NCBI GenBank assembly: GCA_963812505.1
Contig: CAWEVM010000031.1
Span: 1-64,000 of the forward strand
Reading direction: 5' to 3'
DNA from: JAMXLO01 sp963812505
Lineage (GTDB): Bacteria > Pseudomonadota > Alphaproteobacteria > Acetobacterales > Acetobacteraceae
Length of the DNA stretch: 64,000 nucleotides
Both the position numbers and the translations under genes were made by a program. Below the pieces are notes generated by a model. The model made no database searches and had not been told where the DNA came from. It worked only from the letters and a program-made list of their open reading frames with translations. This document shows positions 9,202 through 18,016 of the stretch, piece after piece; the stretch's first letter is position 1, and each line of letters begins with the position of its first letter.

Positions 9202-9206
9202 GGAGC

Positions 9207-9671
9207 TTATTTCATGCTGATAACCACAGCATCTCCGCCCAAGCTGAGCATCAGCCCGGTGCGCTTTGCTTTCAGATGCATGATCACACCCGCCTCGTTC
9301 TGCATCCACAGATCGCCGGCGCTTTTTGTGCCAAAGACGAAACCATAGCTTGCCTGGGCATATGAGCCGGCAAACTGGGACAGGTTGTGCAGTTTATAGA
9401 CCTCTCCCTCCGCATCCACCGTTGACGCGCCGATGCCGCCGACACCGAGACCGGCGACCGTGAACGGGTAGGGAATGCCCTGGTAGAACAGGGTGCCGTT
9501 TCCGCCACCCGCATTACCGATATAGGCCACCTGCACCTGTTCCATATCCACAGTCGCATCCGGCGCAAGCCCGGCAACGGCGTCCGGACCAACCTTGACC
9601 GAAGAAGAACAGGAGCTACCAAGCGCGAGCGCGCTCATTGCGAGCAACGCGACGATCGTCTTTGACTGCAT
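9207..9671 (-). CDS. Exported glycine-rich protein, probable lipoprotein
   Basis: A 154-residue envelope protein of unknown function. The N-terminus MQSKTIVALLAMSALALGSS plus Cys21 looks like a lipoprotein signal, although the lipobox (GSSC) is not ideal. The mature part is rich in Gly, Val and beta-strand patterns: VQVAYIGNAGGGNGTLFYQG, GLGVGGIGASTVDAEG, GLMLSLGGDAVVI. This looks like a small beta-barrel or beta-sandwich. It resembles in style, but not in detailed motifs, the alphaproteobacterial EipA/DUF1134 proteins; I would not assign it there. It converges on the small membrane protein gene, with the stops six bases apart. Confidence 0.75.
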   Translation of the reverse strand: MQSKTIVALLAMSALALGSSCSSSVKVGPDAVAGLAPDATVDMEQVQVAYIGNAGGGNGTLFYQGIPYPFTVAGLGVGGIGASTVDAEGEVYKLHNLSQFAGSYAQASYGFVFGTKSAGDLWMQNEAGVIMHLKAKRTGLMLSLGGDAVVISMK

Positions 9672-9758
9672 ATTTCCCCGCCCCGAATTGATGCGGGAGT
9701 CCGGTCCGAATTGGGTGTTGTGTCAAGTCGCGTAGAGCGGTCGGTCGATGGATTTTTT

Positions 9759-9911
9759 CTATAGAGGCGGACACGTGGCGCACGTGGGGGCGCCCGGCCA
9801 CCCGGTGCGTGGCCCACTACCGCAAGGCTCCCCATTAGGGCCGACACATGTGCCCGCGCCGCACGAACCGACTGCCAAAGCCACGATGACCAACGCGACG
9901 ATCGCCTTCAC
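9759..9911 (-). CDS. Cysteine-rich small lipoprotein, 50 residues
   Basis: A tiny exported product starting at GTG: MKAIVALVIVALAVGS then Cys17, a standard signal with lipobox VGSC. The mature portion is short and rich in Gly, Pro and Cys, with further cysteines at 22, 30, 44 and 47. The GGAGGA nine bases before the GTG decides the start. A role in metal binding or envelope structure is possible, but nothing in the sequence proves it. The gene stands alone between the glycine-rich exported protein and the helix-turn-helix gene. Confidence 0.5.
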   Translation of the reverse strand: MKAIVALVIVALAVGSCGAGTCVGPNGEPCGSGPRTGWPGAPTCATCPPL

Positions 9912-10089
9912 CAACCGCACTCCTCCGATCCGGATCGCGTCGCATTGAAGGCAGATTGCGGACATCGCTGCAATCGCCTGGCGCCTCGGCGCATGATCAG
10001 GCCCGTTTCGCGACACGTTAAGAGCAAGGTGACCTGATCGGCATAGCATCGCCTTGTCAGCAACCCAAATGACCTTCTCTGAGGCTGTC

Positions 10090-10305
10090 ATGCACAAGGG
10101 ACTGCGTAAATGGCCGGCCGAGCGAATACACCGCCTGGTCGAGCTGTGGCCAGATCTGACCAAGACCATTCCTGCCATAGCACGCGAACTGGGCGTATCG
10201 CGGTCAACGGTGATATTGCGAGCCGAATACCTCGCACTCTCCGGACGGCCGGTCAGCAGACTGGCTCCGACCAATGACGAGCGAGAGCTGATTGCTGCAG
10301 ACTAG
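10090..10305 (+). CDS. GcrA-like helix-turn-helix protein
   Basis: A 71-residue protein that is essentially one DNA-binding domain: WPAERIHRLVELWPDLTKTI, then AIARELGVSRSTVILRAEYL and ALSGRP. The order 'W.. ERI..L..LW ... IA.ELGVSR..V..RA..L.LSGRP' is that of the N-terminal domain of GcrA, an alphaproteobacterial cell-cycle regulator. The rest of GcrA is absent, so this is either a stand-alone domain or a remnant. I chose the ATG at 10090 because GAGG lies six bases before it; an in-frame ATG at 10069 lacks this. Its 3' end overlaps the convergent acetyltransferase gene by 53 bases. Confidence 0.6.
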   Translation: MHKGLRKWPAERIHRLVELWPDLTKTIPAIARELGVSRSTVILRAEYLALSGRPVSRLAPTNDERELIAAD

Positions 10306-10802
10306 GGTATCGGGCCAGTGTCGTCCCGAGGGTGGGCGGCAATAGCTTCATCACCGGTATCTCAGTTCGATTGCTGGTACAGCCTTCCCAGCGCCATCGT
10401 CTGAACCCGTGGCGGACATAGAAGCCATAGGCATCGGGCACCGAATTCAGGCAGATCGAATCAACCCCGCGGGCGCGGGCGTAGTCCTCCGCCATTTCGA
10501 GCATGATGTTGCCGAGGCCCTGCCCCTGCCTGGGCGTATCGATGGCTATCAGGCGAAACACCGCCCGCCCGGCGGGCTTGAAGTCGATCCGGATGGTGCC
10601 GGTCACTTCATGGCCGCAAAGGAAAACCAGCGGCTGGTGTCCGGGGCTCCATTCATCCGGGTAATCGGCATCGGTACTCGCAATGGTACTGAGTTCCTTT
10701 GCCGTGGTATTTCTCAAACAGGCACCGCCTACGAATGTCGTGATAGCGGTCCCAGTCGTGCGAGCTCTGGGGAGGCCGGAGCTCGAAACTATGCGGGCGC
10801 AC
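10253..10802 (-). pseudogene. GNAT-family N-acetyltransferase with a single-base frame break
   Basis: A GNAT acetyltransferase would transfer an acetyl group from acetyl-CoA to an amine; the substrate is unknown. The N-terminal part is in one frame from a GTG at 10802 (AAGGG upstream): SFELRPPQSSHDWDRYHDIR then RRCLFEKYHGK. Near 10695-10705 the protein continues in the next frame as ELSTIASTDADYPDEWSPGH, then HEVTGTIRIDF, the acetyl-CoA-binding segment RQGQGLGNIMLEMAEDYARA and AYGFYVRHGFRRW. Removing one base there gives a continuous 182-residue enzyme. The break is either a sequencing error or a recent mutation. Confidence 0.75.
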
Positions 10803-11001
10803 AGGGCGACCCTTTTGTAGTGGCGTGAGGGGAACCGATCGGCGCCCCCCTTGTCGCGCGAGGGATACATACAACGCATCTGTCAACGTGGGCTTAAGGC
10901 CGGCTGATGCGCGCCGCATTATGATACAAGCGTGTTACCCGCCGGATACACGGCACGCTTATGTCGCCAGCCTGGACGAACCGACCTCGGAGCTAGGGAT
11001 C

Positions 11002-11283
11002 ATGCGGAGAAATAGACGACTTGGCGCGCTGTTGGCGGTCGCCGGACTTGCCGCCATTGGCATTACGGCGCTGCCCGGTGAGGCCAACGCCTGGTGGCGT
11101 GGCGGGTGGTGCTGCGGCGTGGGGTTCGGCGTGGTCGTGCCGCCTGTCGTCGTTGCCCCGCCGGTGTATGCGCCGCCGCCAGTGTACTATGCGCCGCCGC
11201 CGGCCTATTACGCACCACCGCAAGCGGCATGGATCCCACCTCACTGGCAAGGCAATGTCTGGGTGCCTGGGCATTGGAGCTGA
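11002..11283 (+). CDS. Small exported Pro/Tyr-rich protein
   Basis: A 93-residue secreted protein. A signal peptide (MRRNRRLGALLAVAGLAAIG then ITALPGEANA) precedes a mature region beginning WWRGGWCCG. After a valine/proline stretch come repeats of the type PPPVYYAPPPAYYAPP, ending PPHWQGNVWVPGHWS. The closing 'W.PGHW' resembles the YXWVPGHW tail common in small Pro/Tyr-rich exported proteins of proteobacteria. Its role is unknown, probably cell-surface. The ATG has AGGGATC just upstream; a longer version starting further left would lose the signal peptide position. It is followed by a strong hairpin. Confidence 0.75.
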   Translation: MRRNRRLGALLAVAGLAAIGITALPGEANAWWRGGWCCGVGFGVVVPPVVVAPPVYAPPPVYYAPPPAYYAPPQAAWIPPHWQGNVWVPGHWS

Positions 11284-11390
11284 CGATCCGCGTGTCACGC
11301 CGTGTTCGGTGAGACGTCACGCGGGCGACCGGTATTGCGCGTGGCACGATCGGTCAAGGCGGCGACGATGTCGTGACGCCTGTTTGCGCG

Positions 11391-11420
11391 CCTGGATCTT
11401 CCGAATGCGGAAGATCCAGG
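11391..11420. terminator. Perfect 13-bp hairpin between convergent genes
   Basis: CCTGGATCTTCCG, a four-base loop AATG, and the exact reverse complement CGGAAGATCCAGG. It lies between the ends of the Pro/Tyr-rich gene and the carboxylesterase gene, so it can act on transcripts from both sides. There is no strong U-run directly after the stem. CTTTTC follows about 10 bases later on the plus strand. Confidence 0.6.
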
Positions 11421-11435
11421 TGGCATGCGGCTTTT

Positions 11436-13106
11436 CTATTCTCCCACTTGTGCTTGAGGTCCTGTCAGCGGTCTGAGAGCGTGCCAGAATTCACATTGAT
11501 GATCCTGGGAAAATTGAAACTCAGCTTGGGGTCTGGGTGCGTCCAGCGACTGCACTGGATTGCTTCTGGTCTGATCGAAGGTTCGCCAGCGCGGCACATT
11601 CTTCAGGCTGTTTGGGTCCCCATTTGTGGCGAAGGCAGTCCAGTAGCGCTTCATGCGGGTTGCCAGTTCGAGTTGCGCTGTCGTCAGTGCAGGGGTGCCC
11701 GGAATCGTCAGTGCACTCATGTCAAAGAGGTACTGCAGTTCGCTGAAATGTGCCGCCCCATAGGGGAAACTTACCGGGGGTGCGACGATCGACGGGGCAT
11801 TTTCGTCACTGAACTCGTACGCCCACACCGGCACAACCGCGGACAACAACTTGTCCATCTCAAATGCCGGACAGCTTATGGTCCCATCGGTAATCACCTG
11901 TGCGGCAGCCAGGTCCGGACTTGGGTAGGCGCCAAGCGGATATTCCTGAATGATTGCGGGAACGTCGCTGGTCGGATATCCGGTTCCTGGAAGAAATGAA
12001 CCGTATGTCTCGAGCGCCGCTTGATAGCCGCTTGCCTGCAACGGTGCTCCTGCCAGATCGAAGGAAAAAGCAATCACCAGGCGGAACTCGTCGTGATTAG
12101 TGCCGTTTAGTACCGGCACTCGGTTGAAATCTCCGCTGGCGAGTGCGTCAGCCGGGGGTTCGGTCAGTAATTTCCCATCGATGATCGCGCCGGTCTCTGT
12201 CGCCTGGTTGGTCAGCAGCTCCGACACCGGCACGGCGCGCAGACATGCCGCAATCTGCTGTTGAGTCCCCTGACCGCAGCCAACCTTCCCTGCCAAGGCA
12301 ACGCCATCGGTCTCGGATTGCTGAAGCGTGATATAATCGGGAGCCCCGCTTTCAATGATCGCTTTTTGGAACAATCCTGACGCGAGTGGCGACACGAGAT
12401 GTGCGTAGATCGAGATCCCACCCGCGGATTCACCGAATATCGTGATGTTGTCTGGATCTCCGCCCAATTCTGGGATGTTGCGCCTGAGCCACTTGAGCGC
12501 CAGTTGCTGATCCATCAGGGCATAGTTGGCGAGCAAGTGATGCTCGGCATCCAGCGCGGGGTGGGCGAAGAGACCAAGCGCGCCGAGCCGATAGTTGATC
12601 GTGACAACGATGACATTGCCTTCTTCTACAAGCCCAGTGGGGTCATATGCTCCACCATCGCCTGCCGTGAAACCGCCGCCATGGATCCAAACCATGACGG
12701 GAAGCTTTCGTTCCCAGCGCTGCGATCCACCCGTCGCTGCAGGCACATAGATATTCAGGAACAGGCAATCCTCCGACGAGGACGGTGTACCCCAGGGGCT
12801 CTTACCCTGCGCGCAGTTATTACCGAACTGAGTTGCATCCAGTTGCTGTTGTCCCGGGGTAACTGGTTGCGGTGGGCGCCAGCGCAAGTCGCCAACGGGC
12901 GGCGTTGCGTAGCGAACGCCGAGAAATTCGTCGACGCTGCCGACTTCGACGCCGGAGAGCAGTCCTTGTTCCACTGTAGCGGTTGGCGCGGCGGCGGATG
13001 GCGGTGCGCTGACACCCAGTGCCAATAATGCGACGACGAGGGATATCGCATGACCCACGCCTAACCGGATTATGCGCTTGCGAACACGGATCGCCGTTCT
13101 CGTCAT
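11436..13106 (-). CDS. Secreted type-B carboxylesterase
   Basis: A 556-residue carboxylic-ester hydrolase of the carboxylesterase/lipase type B family. A signal peptide (MTRTAIRVRKRIIRLGVGHA plus a hydrophobic stretch ending PPSAAA) indicates export. The oxyanion-hole motif HGGG is at 142-145, the nucleophile Ser227 is in FGESAGG, a NGTNHDEFR segment carries the likely acidic residue, and the catalytic His is in GAAHFSELQYLF. EDCLFLNIYVP near 112-122 is the second family signature. The ATG at 13106 has GGGAGGG upstream; a longer frame would add a non-signal extension. Natural substrate unknown. It is transcribed alone. Confidence 0.92.
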   Translation of the reverse strand: MTRTAIRVRKRIIRLGVGHAISLVVALLALGVSAPPSAAAPTATVEQGLLSGVEVGSVDEFLGVRYATPPVGDLRWRPPQPVTPGQQQLDATQFGNNCAQGKSPWGTPSSSEDCLFLNIYVPAATGGSQRWERKLPVMVWIHGGGFTAGDGGAYDPTGLVEEGNVIVVTINYRLGALGLFAHPALDAEHHLLANYALMDQQLALKWLRRNIPELGGDPDNITIFGESAGGISIYAHLVSPLASGLFQKAIIESGAPDYITLQQSETDGVALAGKVGCGQGTQQQIAACLRAVPVSELLTNQATETGAIIDGKLLTEPPADALASGDFNRVPVLNGTNHDEFRLVIAFSFDLAGAPLQASGYQAALETYGSFLPGTGYPTSDVPAIIQEYPLGAYPSPDLAAAQVITDGTISCPAFEMDKLLSAVVPVWAYEFSDENAPSIVAPPVSFPYGAAHFSELQYLFDMSALTIPGTPALTTAQLELATRMKRYWTAFATNGDPNSLKNVPRWRTFDQTRSNPVQSLDAPRPQAEFQFSQDHQCEFWHALRPLTGPQAQVGE

Positions 13107-13479
13107 TATTTGTTCCCTCCCCTGCAAACTCTGCGGCGCTGAAGCGCCAAGTCTCCAAGTTGGCTTGGCGCGACACCCGGCTTGAGTGGACACCTATCGA
13201 GGCGATGGCCTAGCCCTTATCTTGGCCGATGCCACTCAGTATTGCGCGTATTGCAGTCGCTATATGGCAAGCATAATAAGATAAATTCTGGGTGATGCAT
13301 CGGATCGGCGCCATTTCCGCTCTGCGCCTGGCGGCCACCCGCTTACAGATCTCAAACGGCGCGGTTATTGCGCTAACCAAGCCACTGGACGGTGGCGCCA
13401 CGCTTGTTGGCTCGAGCCGGGCATCGCAGTAAACCGGATCGTGAGTAACAATCTCGCGCGGCACGCCCGTGAGGGCTCG
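13107..13479. other. Gene-free stretch between carboxylesterase and DksA-like genes
   Basis: About 370 bases. An 84-codon open frame exists on the minus strand, but it has no recognisable domain and no good ribosome-binding site, so I do not call it. The promoter of the carboxylesterase should lie in the left part. Confidence 0.4.
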
Positions 13480-13881
13480 TCAGCCGGTTCGACTTTCGCG
13501 CGCCTGTTGGGCTGCAAGCGATAATGATGTGGCTGGCTGAGCCATGAGGCGTTTCAGATCGATCGGTTCGCCCGTGTCTTCGCAATAGCCGTACGTGCCA
13601 TCGTCAAGCTTTGAAAGCGCTCGCTCCGTTTGTCGCATCAGCCTCTGGATCCGTGCGCGGTTTTGGAGCGCGAATTCTCGCTCTGAGGCTGCACTCGCAT
13701 GGTCAGTCTGGTCTCCCTCCTGGGTGATATCCTGGGTGTCCGGGGACGGGATCGCATCGAGCTCCAATCGCAGGTCCGCCCGCGACTGCTCCAACCGCCG
13801 GCGAAAATACCCGACATGCTTCGGGTTCATGAATTCCTCGTCAGCCGAGGGTTGGTACCCGGGCGGAAGTTCAACGACCAT
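13480..13881 (-). CDS. dksA: DksA/TraR-family transcription factor
   Basis: A 133-residue RNA-polymerase-binding protein of the DksA family, which in the stringent response acts with ppGpp through the secondary channel. The start MVVELPPGYQPSADEEFMNP matches alphaproteobacterial DksA N-termini. A coiled coil follows (ALQNRARIQRLMRQTERALS) and then the globular end LDDGTYGYCEDTGEPIDLKR. Only one of the four zinc-finger cysteines is left (CEDT instead of CxxC, and TSLS instead of the second pair). This is usual for alphaproteobacterial members and means no classical zinc site. I chose the ATG at 13881; a longer upstream reading adds an atypical tail. Confidence 0.85.
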   Translation of the reverse strand: MVVELPPGYQPSADEEFMNPKHVGYFRRRLEQSRADLRLELDAIPSPDTQDITQEGDQTDHASAASEREFALQNRARIQRLMRQTERALSKLDDGTYGYCEDTGEPIDLKRLMAQPATSLSLAAQQARESRTG

Positions 13882-14109
13882 TTCATTCACCTGTTCACCA
13901 AGGTCGGGCGCTCGTGGATCATGCGGGCATTGCGCCGCAATAGCCAATAGGCGAGCGCTGCGGGATGCCGCCAACGCAAGCGCGTTGGTCGGCCATGACT
14001 GATCTGGTCGGCGAGGCTCTTTGCTGGGCGATCGCATCTGTTCCAACGGGACCTGTTCTCGTTGGCGTGCACTTGTTACGCTCCACCGGATACCAAGGAG
14101 GTAGAAACG

Positions 14110-14985
14110 GTGCGGAAGATCGACATCGGTGACGTCACCATCAACGCGGTGATTGAACGCGAAGGGCCATGGCGGCGGCCGCAGGACTTCTTTCCGGCCT
14201 ACGATGAGGCCACCTTCAAGCGGCACCTGCAGGTGATGGAGCCGGAGGTGTTCGATCCCGTGTCAGGGATGATGTTCATCACGTATCAGACTTTCGTCGT
14301 CCAGACGCCGCGCCACACCATCCTGATGGACACCTGCACAGGAGAAGACAAGGGGCATCCGCCACCATTCGATTTCCCCGGCAAGGAGCGCTGGCGGAAT
14401 GAACTGTTTGCTCTGGGCGTCGGCTACGAGAAGATTGACTACGTGTTCTGCACGCATCTCCATATCGACCACACAGGCTGGAATACAACGCTGCGCGACG
14501 GACGTTGGGTGCCCACGTTCCCGAATGCAAAGTACGTGTTCCACAAGAGAGAATACGCGGCTTGGGAAGCAGAGCACGCACGGGGCGCCAATCCTCCTGG
14601 CACGGTATTCCGTGATAACTGCCTGCCGATCGTGGAAGCTGGGCAGGCCCTGCTCGTGGATGACGACTACGCTTTGGATGACACCATCACATTGACGCCC
14701 ACGCCAGGTCACTCGCCGTGCCATTGCTGCGTCAATATCTTATCGCGCGGCCAGCGGGCGGTCGTAACCGGGGACATGATGCACCACGCGATCCAGTGTC
14801 GGGAGCTTGACTGGTCTCCCGGGGTTGACTGGGATCCGAAGGAGGCGGCGGTATCGCGCCGACGGTTTTTGTCCGCGGTCGCGGATACCGATACACTGCT
14901 ACTGCCGATCCATTTCCCATCGCCGACAGTGGGGCTGGTGACGGCGGATGGCGATCGGTTCCATTACCGGTTCAAGCGGGAGTAG
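14110..14985 (+). CDS. Metallo-beta-lactamase-fold hydrolase
   Basis: A 291-residue cytoplasmic metal-dependent hydrolase. The signature HxHxDH is seen as THLHIDHTGW at residues 115-124. A later PTPGHSPCHCC gives the third histidine region and VVTGDMMHH the bridging aspartate. HFPSPTVG near the end carries the final histidine. The overall pattern (start MRKIDIGDVTINAVIEREGP, LMDTCTG, GKERWRNELFALG) fits the lactonase/quorum-quenching-like branch, but substrate cannot be assigned. Start is GTG with AAGGAGG eight bases upstream. No partner gene is obvious. Confidence 0.9.
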   Translation: MRKIDIGDVTINAVIEREGPWRRPQDFFPAYDEATFKRHLQVMEPEVFDPVSGMMFITYQTFVVQTPRHTILMDTCTGEDKGHPPPFDFPGKERWRNELFALGVGYEKIDYVFCTHLHIDHTGWNTTLRDGRWVPTFPNAKYVFHKREYAAWEAEHARGANPPGTVFRDNCLPIVEAGQALLVDDDYALDDTITLTPTPGHSPCHCCVNILSRGQRAVVTGDMMHHAIQCRELDWSPGVDWDPKEAAVSRRRFLSAVADTDTLLLPIHFPSPTVGLVTADGDRFHYRFKRE

Positions 14986-15183
14986 CGATCCGACGTCGCC
15001 AGTCAGGACTCGCTGTTGCTGGCGCAGGAGATCGGCTCGCAGTTCGCCACGCGGAGCGGGGGCACCTACATCGAGCATCGCTTCGGCGAGTGAGGTGGAC
15101 GGCAAGACGGTGCCAACTTCTTCGCAGCTGTGGACAGCGCTATTGGATTGGCGTTCCCAGACCAGGCGCCGGCTCAGCGCTCA
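14986..15183. other. Short spacer with a possible gene-end fragment
   Basis: About 200 bases. One plus-strand frame reads ASQDSLLLAQEIGSQFATRS then YIEHRFGE and stops near 15093. It looks like the tail of some protein but has no start or family match. I treat it as an unassigned fragment. Confidence 0.25.
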
Positions 15184-16158
15184 CTATGATTTGGTTTCAT
15201 CGCGGTACAGGCTCAGCGCCTTCATCACCGGTGCGTCGCTGAAGCTGAACAAGAAGGCTGGGCGGTCGCCGTTGTTGACGTGCTCGCAGAAAGTCCAGGT
15301 CGGTACAGTGAATACGTCCTTGTCTTCCCAGACGAACCGCTGGTCGCCCACGATCGAGAAGCCGGCACCCTCGACCACGTGATAGTTCTTGCAGCAGACA
15401 CTGCGTCGCACCTGCGTCTTCTCTCCAGGGCGCAGCAACTGCATATGGCAGTCGATGGTCGGCATCACCGGTCCGCCGGTACCCCGGTTGATGTATTCGA
15501 GGATGATCCCATCGGCGCTGGCGGTACTGGCCGCCAGTCGCAGCAGCGCGGCTCGCATCTCCGACATCGGGTAGTGCCACTGGGAGGCGTTGACTGCCGC
15601 ACCGGAGCCTTGCCTTTCCTGATGGTACTCTTCAAAGAACCCGGCCTCGAGCATCCGCACCAGCGGAGTGTCAAGTCCATCCAGCCAGATCATCGGCGCA
15701 TCGGTGTCGTTGGCGTGGTCGTGCCAGCTCCAGTTGGGCGTCAAGACAAGATCGCCCGGAAACATCGGAACGCGCTCGCCGTTCACGACGGTATAGCCGC
15801 CCCGGCCCTCGATGATCAGGCGAAGCGCCGCCGCGGAATGCCGGTGGGCCCTGGCAATCTCGCCCGGCATCACGATCTGGATGTTGGCGACGAGCGTATT
15901 GCTGGCCACACCCGTCAACTCGGGGTTGGTCAGGCGCAGAACGCGGCGTTCAGCTTGCTGAGTGCCCACCAGTTGGGCCGCTCGCATCGCTTGTGGGCGC
16001 AAATCACGCCAATGCCACAAGAACGGTACGGCCTTGCTTCTGGGCTCGATGCTGATACCGCCGCCGATCCAGGCCGGCGTCACGTTCTGCGCGCGCAACT
16101 GCGCGTAATAGTCCTGCAACACTTCTTGCGAAGATTGGATATCAGAAAGCTCGAGCAC
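15184..16158 (-). CDS. Gentisate 1,2-dioxygenase-like bicupin
   Basis: A 324-residue ring-cleaving dioxygenase of the gentisate/salicylate 1,2-dioxygenase bicupin family, which opens gentisate-type aromatics using Fe(II). The N-terminal cupin has the metal-binding pattern ARAHRHSAAALRLIIEG followed by GDLVLTPNWSWHDHANDTD. The C-terminal cupin is seen in MQLLRPGEKTQVRRSV and YHVVEGAGFSIVGD. PFLWHWRDLRP near residue 45 is also typical. Start is GTG with GGAGGG upstream. The neighbouring LLM flavin oxidoreductase is on the same strand 81 bases upstream, so both may serve degradation of an aromatic compound. Confidence 0.88.
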   Translation of the reverse strand: MLELSDIQSSQEVLQDYYAQLRAQNVTPAWIGGGISIEPRSKAVPFLWHWRDLRPQAMRAAQLVGTQQAERRVLRLTNPELTGVASNTLVANIQIVMPGEIARAHRHSAAALRLIIEGRGGYTVVNGERVPMFPGDLVLTPNWSWHDHANDTDAPMIWLDGLDTPLVRMLEAGFFEEYHQERQGSGAAVNASQWHYPMSEMRAALLRLAASTASADGIILEYINRGTGGPVMPTIDCHMQLLRPGEKTQVRRSVCCKNYHVVEGAGFSIVGDQRFVWEDKDVFTVPTWTFCEHVNNGDRPAFLFSFSDAPVMKALSLYRDETKS

Positions 16159-16239
16159 TGGAGACCCTCCCGTTGCTACCGGGTTCGTCGCGATCTTGCT
16201 CTTTTTCCCCGCCGTGTCGATCGTACTGTCCAGCCAAGG

Positions 16240-17149
16240 TCAGACCAGCGCCGCTCGCACCGCTGCCAGCCGCTCCAATGAGCCCAATACCTTCGGCTGA
16301 TCGTCGGTCAAATGGCGTACGAGGATGTCGGTGTACCCCATCTCGCCGAAGATCCGGAACTGTTCCGCAACGTCATCGGCCGATCCCGCGACCAGCGCTT
16401 CTGCCGGCATGCCGCGATAGCTTTGGCTCAGCGCCAGCTGGAGGACCCCCTGCGCGTCGGACGACGATTCGCCGACGTAGATGTCGCGGCGCAAGACGAT
16501 AGCGCCGGGCTCCTTGCCATAAGCGACGCAGCGCTCACGATACAGGTCGGCCTGCGCCCGCGCCTCTTCGGGAGTAAGGCTCGGGCTCGCGATCCAACCT
16601 TCCGCCATGCGCGCTGCGCGGTCGATGGCAGGCGGTGCGCTGGCGCCGATCCAGACTTCGACGGCCTCGGCCGGGCGCAGCGCGAGGCTTGCTTCGGCGA
16701 TTTGGAAGCGCCTGGAGGAACTCACCTTTTCGCCCGCCAGCAGGCGCCGGATGATGTCGAGCGCTTCCTCGAAGGCCGAAGGACGCGCCCTGATGTTGGC
16801 GCCCATGGCAGCGAAGCGGGCGTCGCCCCAGCCAAGCCCGCATTGCATGATGAAGCGGCCTTGGGCGATGGCAGCCAGTGTGCCGATTTGCTCGGCCACC
16901 AACACCGGATGCCACAACGGGAGCAGGAACAGGCAGCCGGCCGTTGCCTCGCCCCACTCAGCGAGAAGCCGCCCGAGCATTGGCGTATTCTGATAATAGG
17001 GCGTGGCCGACACGTGCTGATCGCCGACGAACAGAGAGTTCGAGCGCGGCCCGGCGTGACGCCGCGGCCCTATCGATCATCCAGCGCGCGCCTTGACGTG
17101 GATCCTTCACACCCGGGTGATTGCTCGTGAGCGAGATCCCAACCCTCAT
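16240..17149 (-). pseudogene. LLM-class flavin-dependent oxidoreductase with a single-base frame break
   Basis: A luciferase-like (LLM) monooxygenase or F420/FMN oxidoreductase. The N-terminus is in one frame (MRVGISLTSNHPGVKDPRQG then ARWMIDRAAASRRAALE) from an ATG at 17149 with AAGGA upstream. Near 17036-17043 the frame changes and continues SLFVGDQHVSATPYYQN, LLPLWHPVLVAEQIGTL, QGRFIMQCGLGWGD and VEVWIGASAPPAIDRAARMA. Removing one base gives 302 residues, a normal LLM length. It is the first gene of a likely pair with the gentisate-dioxygenase-like gene. Error or real mutation cannot be separated here. Confidence 0.78.
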
Positions 17150-17359
17150 AGCGCTATCCTTGTTGCCGCTCGAGCATCGATCAGACCCGAACTCGCCGAC
17201 CGAGCCAAGGGCAGATTCGGGTTGCCGCGCCACGACTGCGCAGAGACTGCGCAGACGGCTGCTTTCACCGCGCAGAGCGGCCCCCCGGTGCGATCAGCCG
17301 TCTCTTTGTTCAACCGCTTCGCTCGTCTCCGCCTGCATTCACGGCGGCACACCGTCTGC

Positions 17360-17863
17360 TCATAGCGCGCCTTCGACTTCCGCGCCGCCAGCCAAAGATG
17401 CGAAGCAGTTCCACCACGCGGCGCCGACCCGGAGCATCCACGCAATATGCTGTCCCGGCGCGCAGCCGTTCCAGGGTATCGGGGCCGCCAGAATAGCCGC
17501 GATATCGATCATCCCTGGATGGTGGGAGACGCCCCATTCCATCGCCGCGTCCGGACCAATGTCTGCGTGGAGCCGGGGTTCTATCTCAGCACGGACGTGA
17601 TCCGCCAGCGTGAAGAACGCCTCCCCGGCAAGGCCGGCGCAGCGGAGGAACACGCCGACCTGCGGAAACGGGAGCCTTGCCCGGTACAACGTGATCCACG
17701 CGGCGTTGCGAATGATCACGAACCTACGGTTTCGGAAACCTCCGGCGCTATGCGGCGGCAGACCATGTGAGCTGGCACGCCGCGCCAGAAGGTCCTGCCA
17801 GAAGGCGCGGTCCTGCGCCAGATCCTGCTGGGAGATCCCTGTCCGGGTAACTTTGTATCTCAT
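17360..17863 (-). CDS. Hypothetical protein, possibly DUF4268-like
   Basis: A 167-residue soluble protein of unknown function, starting MRYKVTRTGISQQDLAQDRA. A central part reads FVIIRNAAWITLYRARLPFP and VGVFLRCAGLAGEAFFTLAD, followed by EIEPRLHADIG. The 'FWQDLL..R....HGL' start and the alternating strands resemble DUF4268-type domains attached to restriction or nuclease-like proteins, but the match is weak. The start codon lacks a clear Shine-Dalgarno. No neighbour suggests a function. Confidence 0.5.
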   Translation of the reverse strand: MRYKVTRTGISQQDLAQDRAFWQDLLARRASSHGLPPHSAGGFRNRRFVIIRNAAWITLYRARLPFPQVGVFLRCAGLAGEAFFTLADHVRAEIEPRLHADIGPDAAMEWGVSHHPGMIDIAAILAAPIPWNGCAPGQHIAWMLRVGAAWWNCFASLAGGAEVEGAL

Positions 17864-18016
17864 GTCGGGTCAATTTGCGTCCTGAGCCCGTCGGCAAGCG
17901 TAGGGTGCTATTGGCCCATCAGCGCCCGATTGCCGAGTGGGCCAGCGAGATGCTGGCGAAGCGCGGATCGAGCGTGACGATGTCGGCGTCCGGTGCCGAG
18001 GAGTTCCATCGCGACG
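17864..18016. other. Spacer with unassigned coding-like fragment
   Basis: About 150 bases. One plus-strand frame carries RRVLLAHQRPIAEWASEMLA and then VTMSASGAEEFHRD before running antisense into the aminopeptidase gene. It could be the relic of a lost gene. I cannot name it. Confidence 0.2.

Noticed and set aside
13210..13464. 84-codon minus-strand frame between the esterase and DksA-like genes
   Set aside because: No ribosome-binding site, no domain, and mixed composition.
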